Shown in pieces: positions 48,860-57,623 of a stretch of 64,000 nt of DNA. Made by a program: the position numbers and the translations under genes. Source of the stretch: Hassallia sp050875635 (GTDB taxonomy: Bacteria > Cyanobacteriota > Cyanobacteriia > Cyanobacteriales > Nostocaceae); assembly GCF_050875635.1 (NCBI RefSeq), contig NZ_JBPAOH010000004.1:62001-126000 (forward strand). Reading direction: 5' to 3'. The notes under the pieces were generated by a model that did not search any database, was not told the origin of the DNA, and saw nothing but the letters and a program-made list of their open reading frames with translations. Position 1 is the first letter of the stretch, and every line of letters begins with the position of its first letter.

Positions 48860-50029
48860 ATGAACCAGGCTAACAACGTACTCGAAAGCATTTATCAGCC
48901 TGACCTAGAAATAATGAATCAGCCTGAGCTCGAGTTAGAAGAACTCTTAATCGAGGATGAAGAGGACTTGCTTATTAACGATGAAGGCGACGATGAATTT
49001 TTAGAGCCTCAGTCTGATGAGGACGACGCAAAGTCTGGGAAAGCCGCTAAATCGCGTCGCCGGACCCAAAGCAAGAAAAAGCATTACACTGAAGATTCGA
49101 TTCGGCTTTACTTGCAAGAAATTGGTCGTATTCGCCTTCTTCGGGCAGATGAAGAAATTGAATTGGCACGAAAGATTGCCGACTTGCTGGAATTAGAAAG
49201 AGCACGCGAAAAACTTTTAGAACAGTTGGATCGCGATCCGAAGGACAGCGAATGGGCAGAGGCAGTGCAACTGCCGCTACCAGCATTTCGTTATCGCCTG
49301 CATGTCGGTCGCAGGGCGAAAGATAAGATGGTGCAATCTAACCTGCGCTTAGTAGTTTCAATTGCTAAGAAGTATATGAATCGTGGCTTGTCCTTCCAAG
49401 ACTTAATTCAGGAAGGTAGCTTAGGTTTGATTCGCGCTGCCGAAAAGTTTGACCACGAAAAAGGTTATAAGTTTTCTACATACGCTACGTGGTGGATTCG
49501 TCAAGCAATTACTCGTGCGATCGCCGATCAATCTCGCACTATCCGACTTCCGGTTCATCTTTACGAAACCATCTCTCGGATTAAGAAAACCACCAAGCTG
49601 CTTTCTCAAGAAATGGGTCGCAAACCCACTGAAGAAGAAATCGCTACTCGTATGGAAATGACCATCGAGAAGCTGCGGTTTATTGCCAAATCCGCACAGC
49701 TACCGATTTCTTTAGAAACGCCTATTGGCAAAGAAGAAGATTCTCGACTCGGCGATTTTATTGAGTCAGATGGCGAAACCCCAGAAGACCAAGTTTCCAA
49801 AAATCTTCTGCGCGAAGACCTAGAAAAAGTCCTCGACAGTCTTAGCCCCCGCGAACGCGATGTTCTCAGACTGCGCTACGGTTTGGATGACGGTCGCATG
49901 AAGACACTTGAGGAAATTGGACAAATTTTCAACGTCACCCGCGAACGAATTCGTCAAATTGAGGCGAAAGCACTCCGCAAGTTACGCCACCCAAATCGCA
50001 ACAGCGTTCTTAAAGAGTATATCAGGTAA
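48860..50029 (+). CDS. sigA: Principal RNA polymerase sigma factor SigA (RpoD)
   Basis: This is the group 1 sigma-70 factor, 389 residues. An acidic N-terminus (LEELLIEDEEDLLINDEGDDEF) precedes DSIRLYLQEIGRIRLLRADEEIELARKI (region 1.2). NLRLVVSIAKKYMNRGLSFQDLIQEGSLGLIRAAEKFDHEKGYKFSTYATWWIRQAITRAIADQ spans regions 2.1 to 2.4. Region 3 follows, and TLEEIGQIFNVTRERIRQIEAKALRKLRHP is region 4.2, which reads the -35 box. The acidic start and length fit cyanobacterial SigA rather than the group 2 sigmas. The ATG follows a purine-rich GGAGCATGAGG. It is transcribed alone to a terminator shared with hli. Confidence 0.95.
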   Translation: MNQANNVLESIYQPDLEIMNQPELELEELLIEDEEDLLINDEGDDEFLEPQSDEDDAKSGKAAKSRRRTQSKKKHYTEDSIRLYLQEIGRIRLLRADEEIELARKIADLLELERAREKLLEQLDRDPKDSEWAEAVQLPLPAFRYRLHVGRRAKDKMVQSNLRLVVSIAKKYMNRGLSFQDLIQEGSLGLIRAAEKFDHEKGYKFSTYATWWIRQAITRAIADQSRTIRLPVHLYETISRIKKTTKLLSQEMGRKPTEEEIATRMEMTIEKLRFIAKSAQLPISLETPIGKEEDSRLGDFIESDGETPEDQVSKNLLREDLEKVLDSLSPRERDVLRLRYGLDDGRMKTLEEIGQIFNVTRERIRQIEAKALRKLRHPNRNSVLKEYIR

Positions 50030-50300
50030 GAGCGTGGAAGCGTTGATAGTGGATAGTGGAAGCGTTGATAGTTGATAGTTGATAGTGGATAACTGTTGAC
50101 TGTTAACTCTTCGGGTGACGCTCGTTCCTCGCTAACGCTGCGCTATCGCTACCACTTCTCGTTGCAAAGACGGTTTGCGTTTACGAAGTGTGCCCGCAGG
50201 GCTTTACGCTAACTCCACTTACGCGGCTGTTGGCACCGCAATCGATCGCAGTGGCTCACCAACAACTATCAACTATCAACTAACTACTAACAACCAACAA
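50030..50300. repeat. GTTGATAGTGGATA tandem repeats with downstream mirror
   Basis: GTTGATAGT units (50039-50100) and, about 150 bp later, ACTATCAAC units (50263-50285) are complementary and could form a long stem. The middle contains low-complexity dispersed sequence (CTCGTTCCTCGCTAACGCTG and similar). Confidence 0.7.
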
Positions 50301-50310
50301 CCATTAACCT

Positions 50311-50348
50311 AAAAAACCTGGAAGTGAATTAACACTCCCAGGTTTTTT
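50311..50348. terminator. Bidirectional terminator between sigA and hli
   Basis: AAAAAACCTGG (50311-50321) and CCAGGTTTTTT (50338-50348) are perfect arms around a 16-base loop. The A-run and T-run give a poly-U end on either strand, as suits two convergent genes. Confidence 0.9.
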
Positions 50349-50377
50349 ATTTATTAAGATATTTATCGTTTTAAATA

Positions 50378-50557
50378 TTACAGGATGCCCCAGAAGTGCA
50401 GGAAACCTTCACCGGAGAATATCTCAATTAAAGCGGCGGCTAAAAAGCCAATCATTGCCAAGCGACCGTTCCAAATTTCTGCTTGTGGGGTGAAACCCCA
50501 ACGCCAAGCATTGCGATCGTCCATTACGGGGGCGGTAACTTTTGTTGTGTTTTGCAT
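50378..50557 (-). CDS. hli: High-light-inducible protein (one-helix chlorophyll-binding)
   Basis: This 59-residue protein has the single LHC-type helix: FTPQAEIWNGRLAMIGFLAAALIEIFSG, with the E-x-x-N-x-R-x-A-M-I-G-F motif that binds chlorophyll and carotenoid. Hlips protect photosystem assembly and dissipate energy in the thylakoid membrane, often under high light or stress. The start is ATG 50557, eight bases after GGAG; a GTG three codons upstream overlaps that site. It ends next to the terminator shared with sigA. Confidence 0.92.
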   Translation of the reverse strand: MQNTTKVTAPVMDDRNAWRWGFTPQAEIWNGRLAMIGFLAAALIEIFSGEGFLHFWGIL

Positions 50558-51133
50558 GGTTGGCACTCCAATGTGGATTTACGAAACTTTGTTACTCTAT
50601 GTAAACTAATATAACAATCTTTTTCTAAAATGCAACATAATATTTCAAATCTTGTGATATTTTATTGACTTTGATAGCGATCGCTGATATTGAGAACAGA
50701 CTAACAAATCCACTTGAACGTGAATTTTTAAGGCTGAGGTTACAGTGCGCTTCAGTTTTGCTTTGTCACAACTAATTAGATTTATTGAGATATTATTTCA
50801 ATTAGTATATCTGTTATGGTGTCAGATATTAAGACTTTTTTACCTAATCTTTGGTCTTATGTATGAATGCCGCTGTACACAGTCCTTTGAAGTATTAGTA
50901 ATAATTAGCATTTAACGACAGAAGAGACGTTCCGGACTGAACGTCTCTTCTATTGAGGTAAGTTTTGTGGATTCAAAGATTAAATTTTGTCAGAAAAATT
51001 AAAAAGAGCAAAAATTTCTAGTTGGTTTCAGCTTTAATATCGCCAACTTCAAGCAGGAATTTGAAGCGCAGTTAAACTAGCGCCTCTAAATCCTCTTTTA
51101 GTTGGCTTGGCTTTAGAATGAACATCGCCCTGC
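50558..51133. other. Intergenic region between hli and the topoisomerase gene
   Basis: This holds the hli promoter and the 3' flank of the topoisomerase gene. It contains a palindrome GAAGAGACGTTC (50921-50932) / GAACGTCTCTTC (50939-50950), a dispersed GAGACGTTCC-type repeat. AT-rich elsewhere; no gene seen. Confidence 0.6.
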
Positions 51134-53653
51134 TTAAGAATACACTTGGGCAACGGTGATGATTTTTTCATCGCGGTTAAGCTGAAGAACGCTTTCACCG
51201 GTAGCATCTCTGCCTAACAAAGGCACTGTTTCTACACTTAGACGCACTACCCGCTCTCGATTTGTTACTAGCGCTACCTCAGAAGAAGCGATCGCCATTA
51301 CCATAGCAGCTAGGTTGTCAGTTTTACTTTTAAACTTCAGCGCTTGCGTACCCAAATCACCGCGATTAGCTAGTTTGAACTCCTTCACTGGTATTCGTTT
51401 GGCATATCCTTCTTCAGTAACCAACAACAAATTACTATCCTTGGCAAATGTTACACAACCGACCATTTGCTGATGTTTCAACAGCCGTAATGCTTGCAAC
51501 CCGACAGCAGTACGACCCATAATCGCTAATTGTTCATCATTTACCGGAAACCGCAACAATCGCCCACCGGAACTGGCAACAATTAGATGTTCTCCAGGAG
51601 TAGTGAATTGGCTAAATAACAATTCATCATCGTCTTTTAGCTTTAAAATTGTAATTCCGCGACGAGTCAGGTTAGTAAATTCCCCAAGGGAGAGGCGCTT
51701 AATTCGTGCCTGCTTTGTCAAAAGAATCATTTGCGAGGTTTCGGCGTTTTCTGGCAGTACAAAGCGGTTGATAACAGCTTCTTGAGAACCTTGAGCAGTA
51801 TTACTGAGCATGGTTATCAGCGGTTTTCCCCGTGGAGAACGTCCAGTAGTTGGGGGAATGTCTCCCACGTTCACAGGGTAGACTTTACCACCACTAGTTA
51901 ACACTATTAACTCTTTGTCTGTATCAGTCACTGCTGTTTGGATAATGAAGTCATTATCTGACAAACCGTTGTCAGCTTTCGGCTTTTTAGCTGATGGCTG
52001 AGTACGGCGCACATACCCCCGGTGGCTAAACTCTAAAACAACTTCTTCTACAGGTTCTTCGGATTTTGGATTTTCGATTTTGGATTTTAAATTTTCCTCT
52101 TTGTCTCCTTGTCTCCTTGTCTCCTTGTTTTCTTGCCCCTTTGTCTGGGTATCAAGAGCCAAAAGCTTGGTACGACGAGCATCGCTGTACTTGCGCTTGA
52201 GAGTACGCAAGTCTTTTTTCAGTGCTTTGAGTAACTCTTTTCTGTCGTTAAGCAACCGCTGTAATAATTCAATTTCCTCAGCTAATTGCTCAAACTCCCG
52301 CTGTAAATTTTGCTGTTCTAAACTGGTGAGACGTCGCAACGGCATAGCTAAAATTGCATCTGCTTGGACTTCAGTCAAATCGAGCAGGCTACACAGATCG
52401 ATTTTTGCGCTAGCACCATCAGCCGCTTGCCGCAAAATTTCAATTACATCATCTAAGTTAGATAATGCTTTGAGCAAGCCGTCGAGCAAATGTAAGCGAT
52501 TTTGTGCTTTTTCTAACTCGTGGGTGTAACGTCGATTAAGAGTCTGTTCGCGGAAACTTAAAAATTCCTGCAACAAATGACGCAAACTAAGCTGGCGCGG
52601 TTGTCCATCAACGATCGCTAAAAGAATTGCCCCAAAATTAGTTTGCAGAGCGGTTTGGTGATACAAATGCCCAAGAACATCCTGGGGGTTAGTATCGCGT
52701 TTGAGTTCAATAACTACCCGCATACCTTGGCGATCGCTTTCATCCCGCAGATCGGAAATTCCTTGCAAGCGACCTTGATTGACTAATTCCGCTACTTTCT
52801 CAATCCAAGCTGCCTTATTCACTTGAAAAGGCAATTCTGTAATGATAATTGCTGTTCGCCGTTTGCTACCCTTAACTGGTGCAATTTCTTCTATTTGGGC
52901 AACTCCTCGCAGCACAATACCACCCTTACCTGTGCTGTATGCCTCGCGAATGCCAGCATCACCAATGATTTCCCCGCCGGTGGGAAAATCTGGACCCGGA
53001 ATTAGCTGAAATAATTTTTCATCACTTAAATCGGGATTGTCGATTAAAGCAATTAACCCATCAACTACTTCCCCTAAGTTGTGCGGTGGAATATTTGTTG
53101 CCATCCCTACGGCAATACCCGCACAGCCATTTAGCAACAAAAACGGTAACTGCGCCGGTAATACTGTCGGTTCTTGCTGGGAATTATCGAAATTACCGAT
53201 AAATTCCACCGTTTCTTCACCAATTTCTGTCAGCATTCCCTCATGGCTAATGGCTGCAAGGCGCGTTTCGGTGTAGCGCATCGCTGCGGGTGGGTCGTTA
53301 TCCACACTGCCAAAGTTGCCATGTCCTGCCAATAACGGATACCGACTAGAAAAATCCTGCACCAACCGAACCAAAGCGTCATAAACCGATTGGTCGCCGT
53401 GGGGATGATATTTACCGAGTACGTCTCCGACTACACGAGCGCACTTACGATAGGGTCTGTCAGGGGTTAAACCGAGTTCGTGCATCGCATACAAAATACG
53501 CCGATGCACTGGTTTTAAGCCATCACGCACGTCTGGTAACGCCCGCCCGACAATCACACTCATGGCATATTCTAGGTAAGACCGTTGCATCTCCGTGTGC
53601 AGGGCTGTGGTGATTACCTGTCCCGTTGAGAGAAGATTTAACTGTTTTGCCAT
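51134..53653 (-). CDS. Type IIA DNA topoisomerase subunit A (GyrA/ParC-like paralogue)
   Basis: This 839-residue subunit cuts and rejoins DNA. MQRSYLEYAMSVIVGRALPDVRDGLKPVHRRILYAMHELGL is the conserved start, CARVVGDVLGKYHPHGD follows, and Tyr127 in AAMRYTETRL is the catalytic tyrosine. A C-terminal beta-pinwheel has repeats such as GGRLLRFPVNDEQLAIMGRTAVGLQAL. The N-terminal wording (AKQLNLLSTGQVITTALHTEM) is typical of the second cyanobacterial A-type subunit rather than of canonical GyrA, so gyrase versus Topo IV identity is left open. Residues about 500-525 (ENKETRRQGDKEE) derive from a tandem DNA repeat. ATG 53653 is chosen; an upstream start adds ten residues. Confidence 0.9.
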   Translation of the reverse strand: MAKQLNLLSTGQVITTALHTEMQRSYLEYAMSVIVGRALPDVRDGLKPVHRRILYAMHELGLTPDRPYRKCARVVGDVLGKYHPHGDQSVYDALVRLVQDFSSRYPLLAGHGNFGSVDNDPPAAMRYTETRLAAISHEGMLTEIGEETVEFIGNFDNSQQEPTVLPAQLPFLLLNGCAGIAVGMATNIPPHNLGEVVDGLIALIDNPDLSDEKLFQLIPGPDFPTGGEIIGDAGIREAYSTGKGGIVLRGVAQIEEIAPVKGSKRRTAIIITELPFQVNKAAWIEKVAELVNQGRLQGISDLRDESDRQGMRVVIELKRDTNPQDVLGHLYHQTALQTNFGAILLAIVDGQPRQLSLRHLLQEFLSFREQTLNRRYTHELEKAQNRLHLLDGLLKALSNLDDVIEILRQAADGASAKIDLCSLLDLTEVQADAILAMPLRRLTSLEQQNLQREFEQLAEEIELLQRLLNDRKELLKALKKDLRTLKRKYSDARRTKLLALDTQTKGQENKETRRQGDKEENLKSKIENPKSEEPVEEVVLEFSHRGYVRRTQPSAKKPKADNGLSDNDFIIQTAVTDTDKELIVLTSGGKVYPVNVGDIPPTTGRSPRGKPLITMLSNTAQGSQEAVINRFVLPENAETSQMILLTKQARIKRLSLGEFTNLTRRGITILKLKDDDELLFSQFTTPGEHLIVASSGGRLLRFPVNDEQLAIMGRTAVGLQALRLLKHQQMVGCVTFAKDSNLLLVTEEGYAKRIPVKEFKLANRGDLGTQALKFKSKTDNLAAMVMAIASSEVALVTNRERVVRLSVETVPLLGRDATGESVLQLNRDEKIITVAQVYS
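52063..52145. repeat. Tandem octamer repeats inside the topoisomerase gene
   Basis: On the + strand TGTCTCCT repeats (52099-52125) and GGATTTT/GGATTTC-type units (52063-52095) lie in frame in the linker between the cleavage domain and the beta-pinwheel. The same GGAGACAAGGAGACAAGG pattern occurs in intergenic DNA at 54450-54480. Confidence 0.8.
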
Positions 53654-53883
53654 GAGTTTTTTCCCTGAATTTTCACTACACAAAAATCTCTATAAATGAA
53701 CACAGCAGCAACCACAGCATAACGGATGAAATGAAAACAAACACAAAATCTTGACACTCATAAGGCAAAAATCAGTAGTATTATCGGTCATACGACGGAG
53801 ATACACATTGATTCTTTTAAAGTAGACAGACAACTGTTTTGTTCGACATGGTAAATTCCCTCACCCCTATAAGTTAAATTCTC

Positions 53884-54288
53884 ATGAAAACTGTTTTGAT
53901 TGTCGAAGACGATCTGATTAATGCTCGTGTTTTTTCCAAAATTTTGACCAAGCGCGGTGGCTTGGACGTGAAACATACTGAAAATGTGGAAGAGGTAATG
54001 AAAATTGCCTCTTCCGGTGAAGCAGACATTATTTTGATGGATGTTTCTCTCTCAAGAAGTGTTTACCAAGGTAAGTCTGTTGATGGTATCAAGATTACAC
54101 AAATGTTGAAATCAGATCCACAAACAGCAAATTTACCTGTTATTTTGGTAACGGCACACGCGATGGAAGGCGATCGCGAGAACTTTCTCAAGCAAAGCGG
54201 TGCTGATGGTTACATCTCTAAACCAGTTGTTGACCATCAACAATTTGTTGATCAAATCATCGCACTGCTACCCAAACAAGACAATTGA
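53884..54288 (+). CDS. Stand-alone response regulator receiver protein
   Basis: This 134-residue single-domain receiver has TVLIVEDDLINARVFSKIL with the acidic pair, the phospho-acceptor aspartate in DIILMDVSL (about residue 56), the threonine in VILVTAHAM and the lysine in GYISKPV. The LSRSVYQGKSVDGI insertion after the aspartate is somewhat longer than usual. It has no output domain, so it would act by protein contact in a phosphorelay. No kinase is next to it; the hybrid-less kinase at 28.4 kb is far away. ATG 53884 follows an AAATTCTC stretch without a clear ribosome site. Confidence 0.92.
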   Translation: MKTVLIVEDDLINARVFSKILTKRGGLDVKHTENVEEVMKIASSGEADIILMDVSLSRSVYQGKSVDGIKITQMLKSDPQTANLPVILVTAHAMEGDRENFLKQSGADGYISKPVVDHQQFVDQIIALLPKQDN

Positions 54289-54384
54289 CAATTTATTTAG
54301 TAACCGTCGCCCGTCAATATGTTGGGCGACTGTTTACTTTTCACACTTTAGTATATATGTACTGTTAAATGGTGCTTTTAAGCA

Positions 54385-54585
54385 AGGGGGGATTGGGAGT
54401 GGGGGAGTGGGGGAGTGGGGGAGTGGGGGAGTGGGGGAGTGGGAGACAAGGGGACAAGGAGACAAGGAGACAAGGAGAATTCAAAATTTAATACTCTCCC
54501 CCTCCCCCCCTCTCCTTGTCCCCCCCTCTCCTTGTCCCCCCATCCCCCCCTCTCCTTGTCCCCCCTTCTCCCCCTCCTCTTATTG
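54385..54585. repeat. GGGGGAGTG tandem array with C-rich mirror
   Basis: GTGGGGGA units (54396-54445) and GGAGACAA units (54450-54480) are followed by CCCCCTCTCCTTGTCC units (54500-54580). The halves are complementary, giving a long potential hairpin between two convergent genes, where it may help to end transcription. It overlaps the last bases of the TPR gene. Confidence 0.8.
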
Positions 54586-55458
54586 TGGTTGTCTATTGAC
54601 TGACGGGGTTTGCTTTGGCTGGCGGGCGGCTTGAATGCGAGGTAATTCGAGGAATTTCTTCGTATCAGCGATCAAGCGATCGCCCCAGAGATTCTCCTTC
54701 AGGAAAGTTAAATCACCATAGCGCTCGTCGATTCGCATTGCAGCTTCTCCCATTGCCAAACCGGAAGCGCGATCGCCTTTAGTATACAGTGCTACTGCCA
54801 ATGCTAATAAAGGTTCTGCGGCTTGTTTTTCTAGGGCAACTGCCGTTTGCCATTGCTTAATTGCGCCGGGGATATTGCCCTGTTCGTAATTAATTAACCC
54901 GACGTTGTTAATCGCGGGCCAGAATTTTTTGTCAGCGGCTATTGCTTTATTATATTGGGCGATCGCTTCTGGAAATCTACTCAGCTTATAGTAGGCATTC
55001 CCTAAATCAAACAATCCCTCTGAGTCATTGGGTTTTAACTTCAAACCCGCTTGATAATACTCAGCCGCAGCTTGGTACTTTTGCTGCTGAAAATTAGCTG
55101 AACCCAAAGCAAACTGAACGTCAGCATTCTTCGGGTTGAGAGATTGTGCCTTATTTAAAGCAGCGATCGCCGTATCCAACTGTTTGTTTTGCAAATACAA
55201 GCCACCTAAGAGAAACCATACTTTATCATTCTTAGGAGCGAGTTGAGATGCCAACTTTGCTCGTGGTAAAGCCATTTCCATCTGTTGAAACTGCGCTAGT
55301 TGAGCTGCTTCTTGCGCCAGACTCAACCCCTGCTGCTCCAATTTAGCTGTATCAAGTTGCAGTGTATGAGGAATCAATGCCTGTGCATGAGCTTTATAAG
55401 GCAAACTCCAGAAACTACAGGCAACTAAAAGCGAAATTAATCGAACTAATTTGGGCAC
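54580..55458 (-). CDS. Exported tetratricopeptide-repeat protein
   Basis: This 292-residue protein has an N-terminal signal (LVRLISLLVACSFWSLPYKAHA) and then TPR units: VWFLLGGLYLQNKQLDTAIAALNKAQSLNP, VQFALGSANFQQQKYQAAAEYYQAGLKLKP, GLFDLGNAYYKLSRFPEAIAQYNKAIA, and PAINNVGLINYEQGNIPGAIKQWQTAV. TPR proteins are scaffolds for protein complexes. The C-terminus is basic and low in pattern (RQPKQTPSVNRQPQ) and runs to the edge of a repeat tract. It probably lies in the periplasm or lumen. No specific partner is indicated by the neighbours. Confidence 0.88.
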   Translation of the reverse strand: MPKLVRLISLLVACSFWSLPYKAHAQALIPHTLQLDTAKLEQQGLSLAQEAAQLAQFQQMEMALPRAKLASQLAPKNDKVWFLLGGLYLQNKQLDTAIAALNKAQSLNPKNADVQFALGSANFQQQKYQAAAEYYQAGLKLKPNDSEGLFDLGNAYYKLSRFPEAIAQYNKAIAADKKFWPAINNVGLINYEQGNIPGAIKQWQTAVALEKQAAEPLLALAVALYTKGDRASGLAMGEAAMRIDERYGDLTFLKENLWGDRLIADTKKFLELPRIQAARQPKQTPSVNRQPQ

Positions 55459-56001
55459 ACTAACGCCTCTTAACCATAAATCTAAAGATTCTTTCAGCTA
55501 GCTTAAACGATCTAAGCTATGAGCGACAGCTAAATTTTGGAGTTGGGCATTGGGCATTGGGCATTGGGCATTGGGCATTGGGCATTGGGCATTGGGCATT
55601 AGGCATTGGGCATTGGTAATTGGGAAAAAAGAATTATTTGCCTTTCCTGTGCTCCCCCTTGTCCCCTTGTCTCCCTTGTCTCCCTTGTCTCCTTGTCTCC
55701 TTGTCCCCCAGTCCCCAGTCTCTAGACTGATTACCATGACTAAAGTCACCCGTTCAGGTGAAGTGATTTGTAAGTACATAAGGTTACTATGATAAAAAAC
55801 TTAAGTTAATGTAAATTATCTTTTATCTGACGAAATCACGGAATTCTCAATTTGCCGTACCACAGACAATTAATCTTGCCTAAGACAAAGAGCTGAAAAT
55901 TACCCTTATACAACTTTTGATTGGTAACTTCCTCAAGTTGTTGAAGCGCTTATCAACCGCCAAAGAAAGCATCAATTTTTACAGGCTGCTATACACTCCT
56001 T
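55459..56001. other. Intergenic region with GGGCATT heptamer array
   Basis: A run of GGGCATT heptamers (about 55545-55615) is followed by CCTTGTCTCC units (55655-55700). After this come about 270 bp of ordinary AT-rich sequence with the promoter of the exporter operon. No gene was found in it. Confidence 0.7.
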
Positions 56002-57444
56002 ATGCAAATAGAAGTCCCCGTATTTGGTAAAGTAAAGAATCCATTCCGCTGGCTGATTGGGCTGATGGCTGCTGGTGTGGTGGTTGTTGGCGCAACGACG
56101 ACATACACCTTTGTAAATCAGGGTACACGCAAAGAGGATATTACGCAACTAACTGTGCCAGTGGAAGCGAAAAATGTCACTTTGCGGATTACGACTAGTG
56201 GTAAGGTTGTACCAGTTCAAAGCGTAAATATTAGCCCGAAAAATCCGGGAACCTTAAAACAATTGTATGTTGAGCAAGGCGATCGCGTGCAAGCAGGACA
56301 AATTCTTGCCCGGATGGATAGTGCAGACATTCAAGCGAGAATTCAGCAATTTCGCGCTTCTTTAGCTCAATCTCAGGCTCAGTTAGCCGAAGCACAAGCC
56401 GGAAGTCGTCCTCAAGAAATCGATCAATCAAAAGCGCGTTTGTCACAAGCCCAAGCGCAATTAGCCCAAACACAAGCGGGAAATCGTCCTCAAGAAGTTG
56501 CTCAAGCTCAAGCTTTGGTAGATGCAGCTCAAGCAAAGGCGAATTACAGCAGCGAACAAGTCAAGCGTTACCAATATTTATATCAGCAGGGAGCAGTTCA
56601 AAAACAAGAATTAGATCAATTTATCAGCGAAGATAAAAGCGCGAAAGCGAATTTGCTTGAAGCACAAAAGCGCTTATCGCTGCAACAAGCTGGTAGCCGT
56701 TCCGAAGAAATCGCTCAACGCAAAGCAGCAGTAGAAGAAGCAAAAGCGCAGTTGCGGTTGTTGGAAAATGGCACCCGTCCGGAAGTTATCGCCCAGCGTA
56801 AAGCAGCTGTGGCATCAGCGCAAGCTCAATTGAAGGCGGAGCAAGTTAATTTAGATGAGACGATTATCCGCGCACCTTTTGCAGGAATTGTCACCCAGAA
56901 GTATGCTAACATCGGCGCGTTTGTCACTCCGACAACTTCGGCTTCAAGTAGTGCCTCAGCAACTTCTAGTTCAATTGTCGCTGTCGCACGCGGTTTAGAA
57001 GTGCTAGCGCAAGTCCCAGAAGCTGATATCGGCAGAATTAAACAGGGACAACCTGTGGAAATTGTCGCCGATGCTTATCCAGATCAAGTTTTTAAAGGAC
57101 GTGTACGCCTAATTTCTCCAGAAGCAGTAGTAGAACAAGGTGTAACATCCTTTCAAATACGAGTTGCATTGGATACGGGCGCAGAGAAATTGCGTTCTGG
57201 CTTAAATGTCGATTTGACGTTCTTAGGCGATCGCTTGTCAAATGCTCTGGTATTACCGACAGTGGCAATTGTTACCGAAAAAGGTCAAACGGGTGTGTTG
57301 ATACCCGATGCAAAAAATAAACCCCAATTTCGCGAAGTCACAATCGGTTCGCAAATCAAAGACCAAACTCAGATTTTAGAAGGAGTTAAAGCAGGCGATC
57401 GCGTCTTTATTAACCCTCCTAAAGAATACAAAAAAGAGGGGTAA
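56002..57444 (+). CDS. HlyD/MacA-family membrane-fusion protein of a tripartite exporter
   Basis: This 480-residue adaptor has one N-terminal membrane segment (FRWLIGLMAAGVVVVGATTTYTFV), a lipoyl-like first half (KQLYVEQGDRVQAGQILARMDSADIQARI), and a long coiled-coil hairpin in which the QAGSRPQEI/QAGNRPQEV/QAGSRSEEI/NGTRPEVI block repeats four times. The second lipoyl half and barrel follow (IIRAPFAGIVTQKYANIGAFVTP, GLNVDLTFL). It links an inner-membrane pump with an outer-membrane channel. It is followed on the same strand by the permease and ATPase, so a DevBCA/MacAB-like exporter is expected; the substrate is unknown. Confidence 0.92.
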   Translation: MQIEVPVFGKVKNPFRWLIGLMAAGVVVVGATTTYTFVNQGTRKEDITQLTVPVEAKNVTLRITTSGKVVPVQSVNISPKNPGTLKQLYVEQGDRVQAGQILARMDSADIQARIQQFRASLAQSQAQLAEAQAGSRPQEIDQSKARLSQAQAQLAQTQAGNRPQEVAQAQALVDAAQAKANYSSEQVKRYQYLYQQGAVQKQELDQFISEDKSAKANLLEAQKRLSLQQAGSRSEEIAQRKAAVEEAKAQLRLLENGTRPEVIAQRKAAVASAQAQLKAEQVNLDETIIRAPFAGIVTQKYANIGAFVTPTTSASSSASATSSSIVAVARGLEVLAQVPEADIGRIKQGQPVEIVADAYPDQVFKGRVRLISPEAVVEQGVTSFQIRVALDTGAEKLRSGLNVDLTFLGDRLSNALVLPTVAIVTEKGQTGVLIPDAKNKPQFREVTIGSQIKDQTQILEGVKAGDRVFINPPKEYKKEG

Positions 57445-57605
57445 TGGGGAATGGGGAATGGGGCATCGGGCATGGGGCATAGGGCATGGGGCATAGGGCA
57501 TGGGGCATGGGGCAAGTGAAATACGCGATCGCTTCTTTTTATTCCCATTGCCCATTGCCCATTGCCCATTGCCCATTGCCCATTGCCCATTGCCCATTGC
57601 CCAAT
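57445..57605. repeat. GGGGCAT array followed by CCCATTG array
   Basis: GGGGCATCGGGCATGGGGCA-type units (57450-57510) precede a CCCATTG heptamer array (57545-57600). They are complementary and could form a long hairpin between the adaptor and the permease genes. The permease's false N-terminal extension comes from this tract. Confidence 0.8.
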
Positions 57606-57623
57606 TTTCAATTCCCAATTCTT

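Noticed and set aside
54200..54634. 144-codon ORF overlapping the receiver gene and the TPR gene end
   Set aside because: Its sequence is out-of-frame receiver-gene reading followed by repeat translation.
57486..57623. Extended N-terminus of the ABC permease (46 residues, HCPLPIAHCPLP)
   Set aside because: It is a translation of the CCCATTG heptamers; family homology begins at the ATG at 57624.
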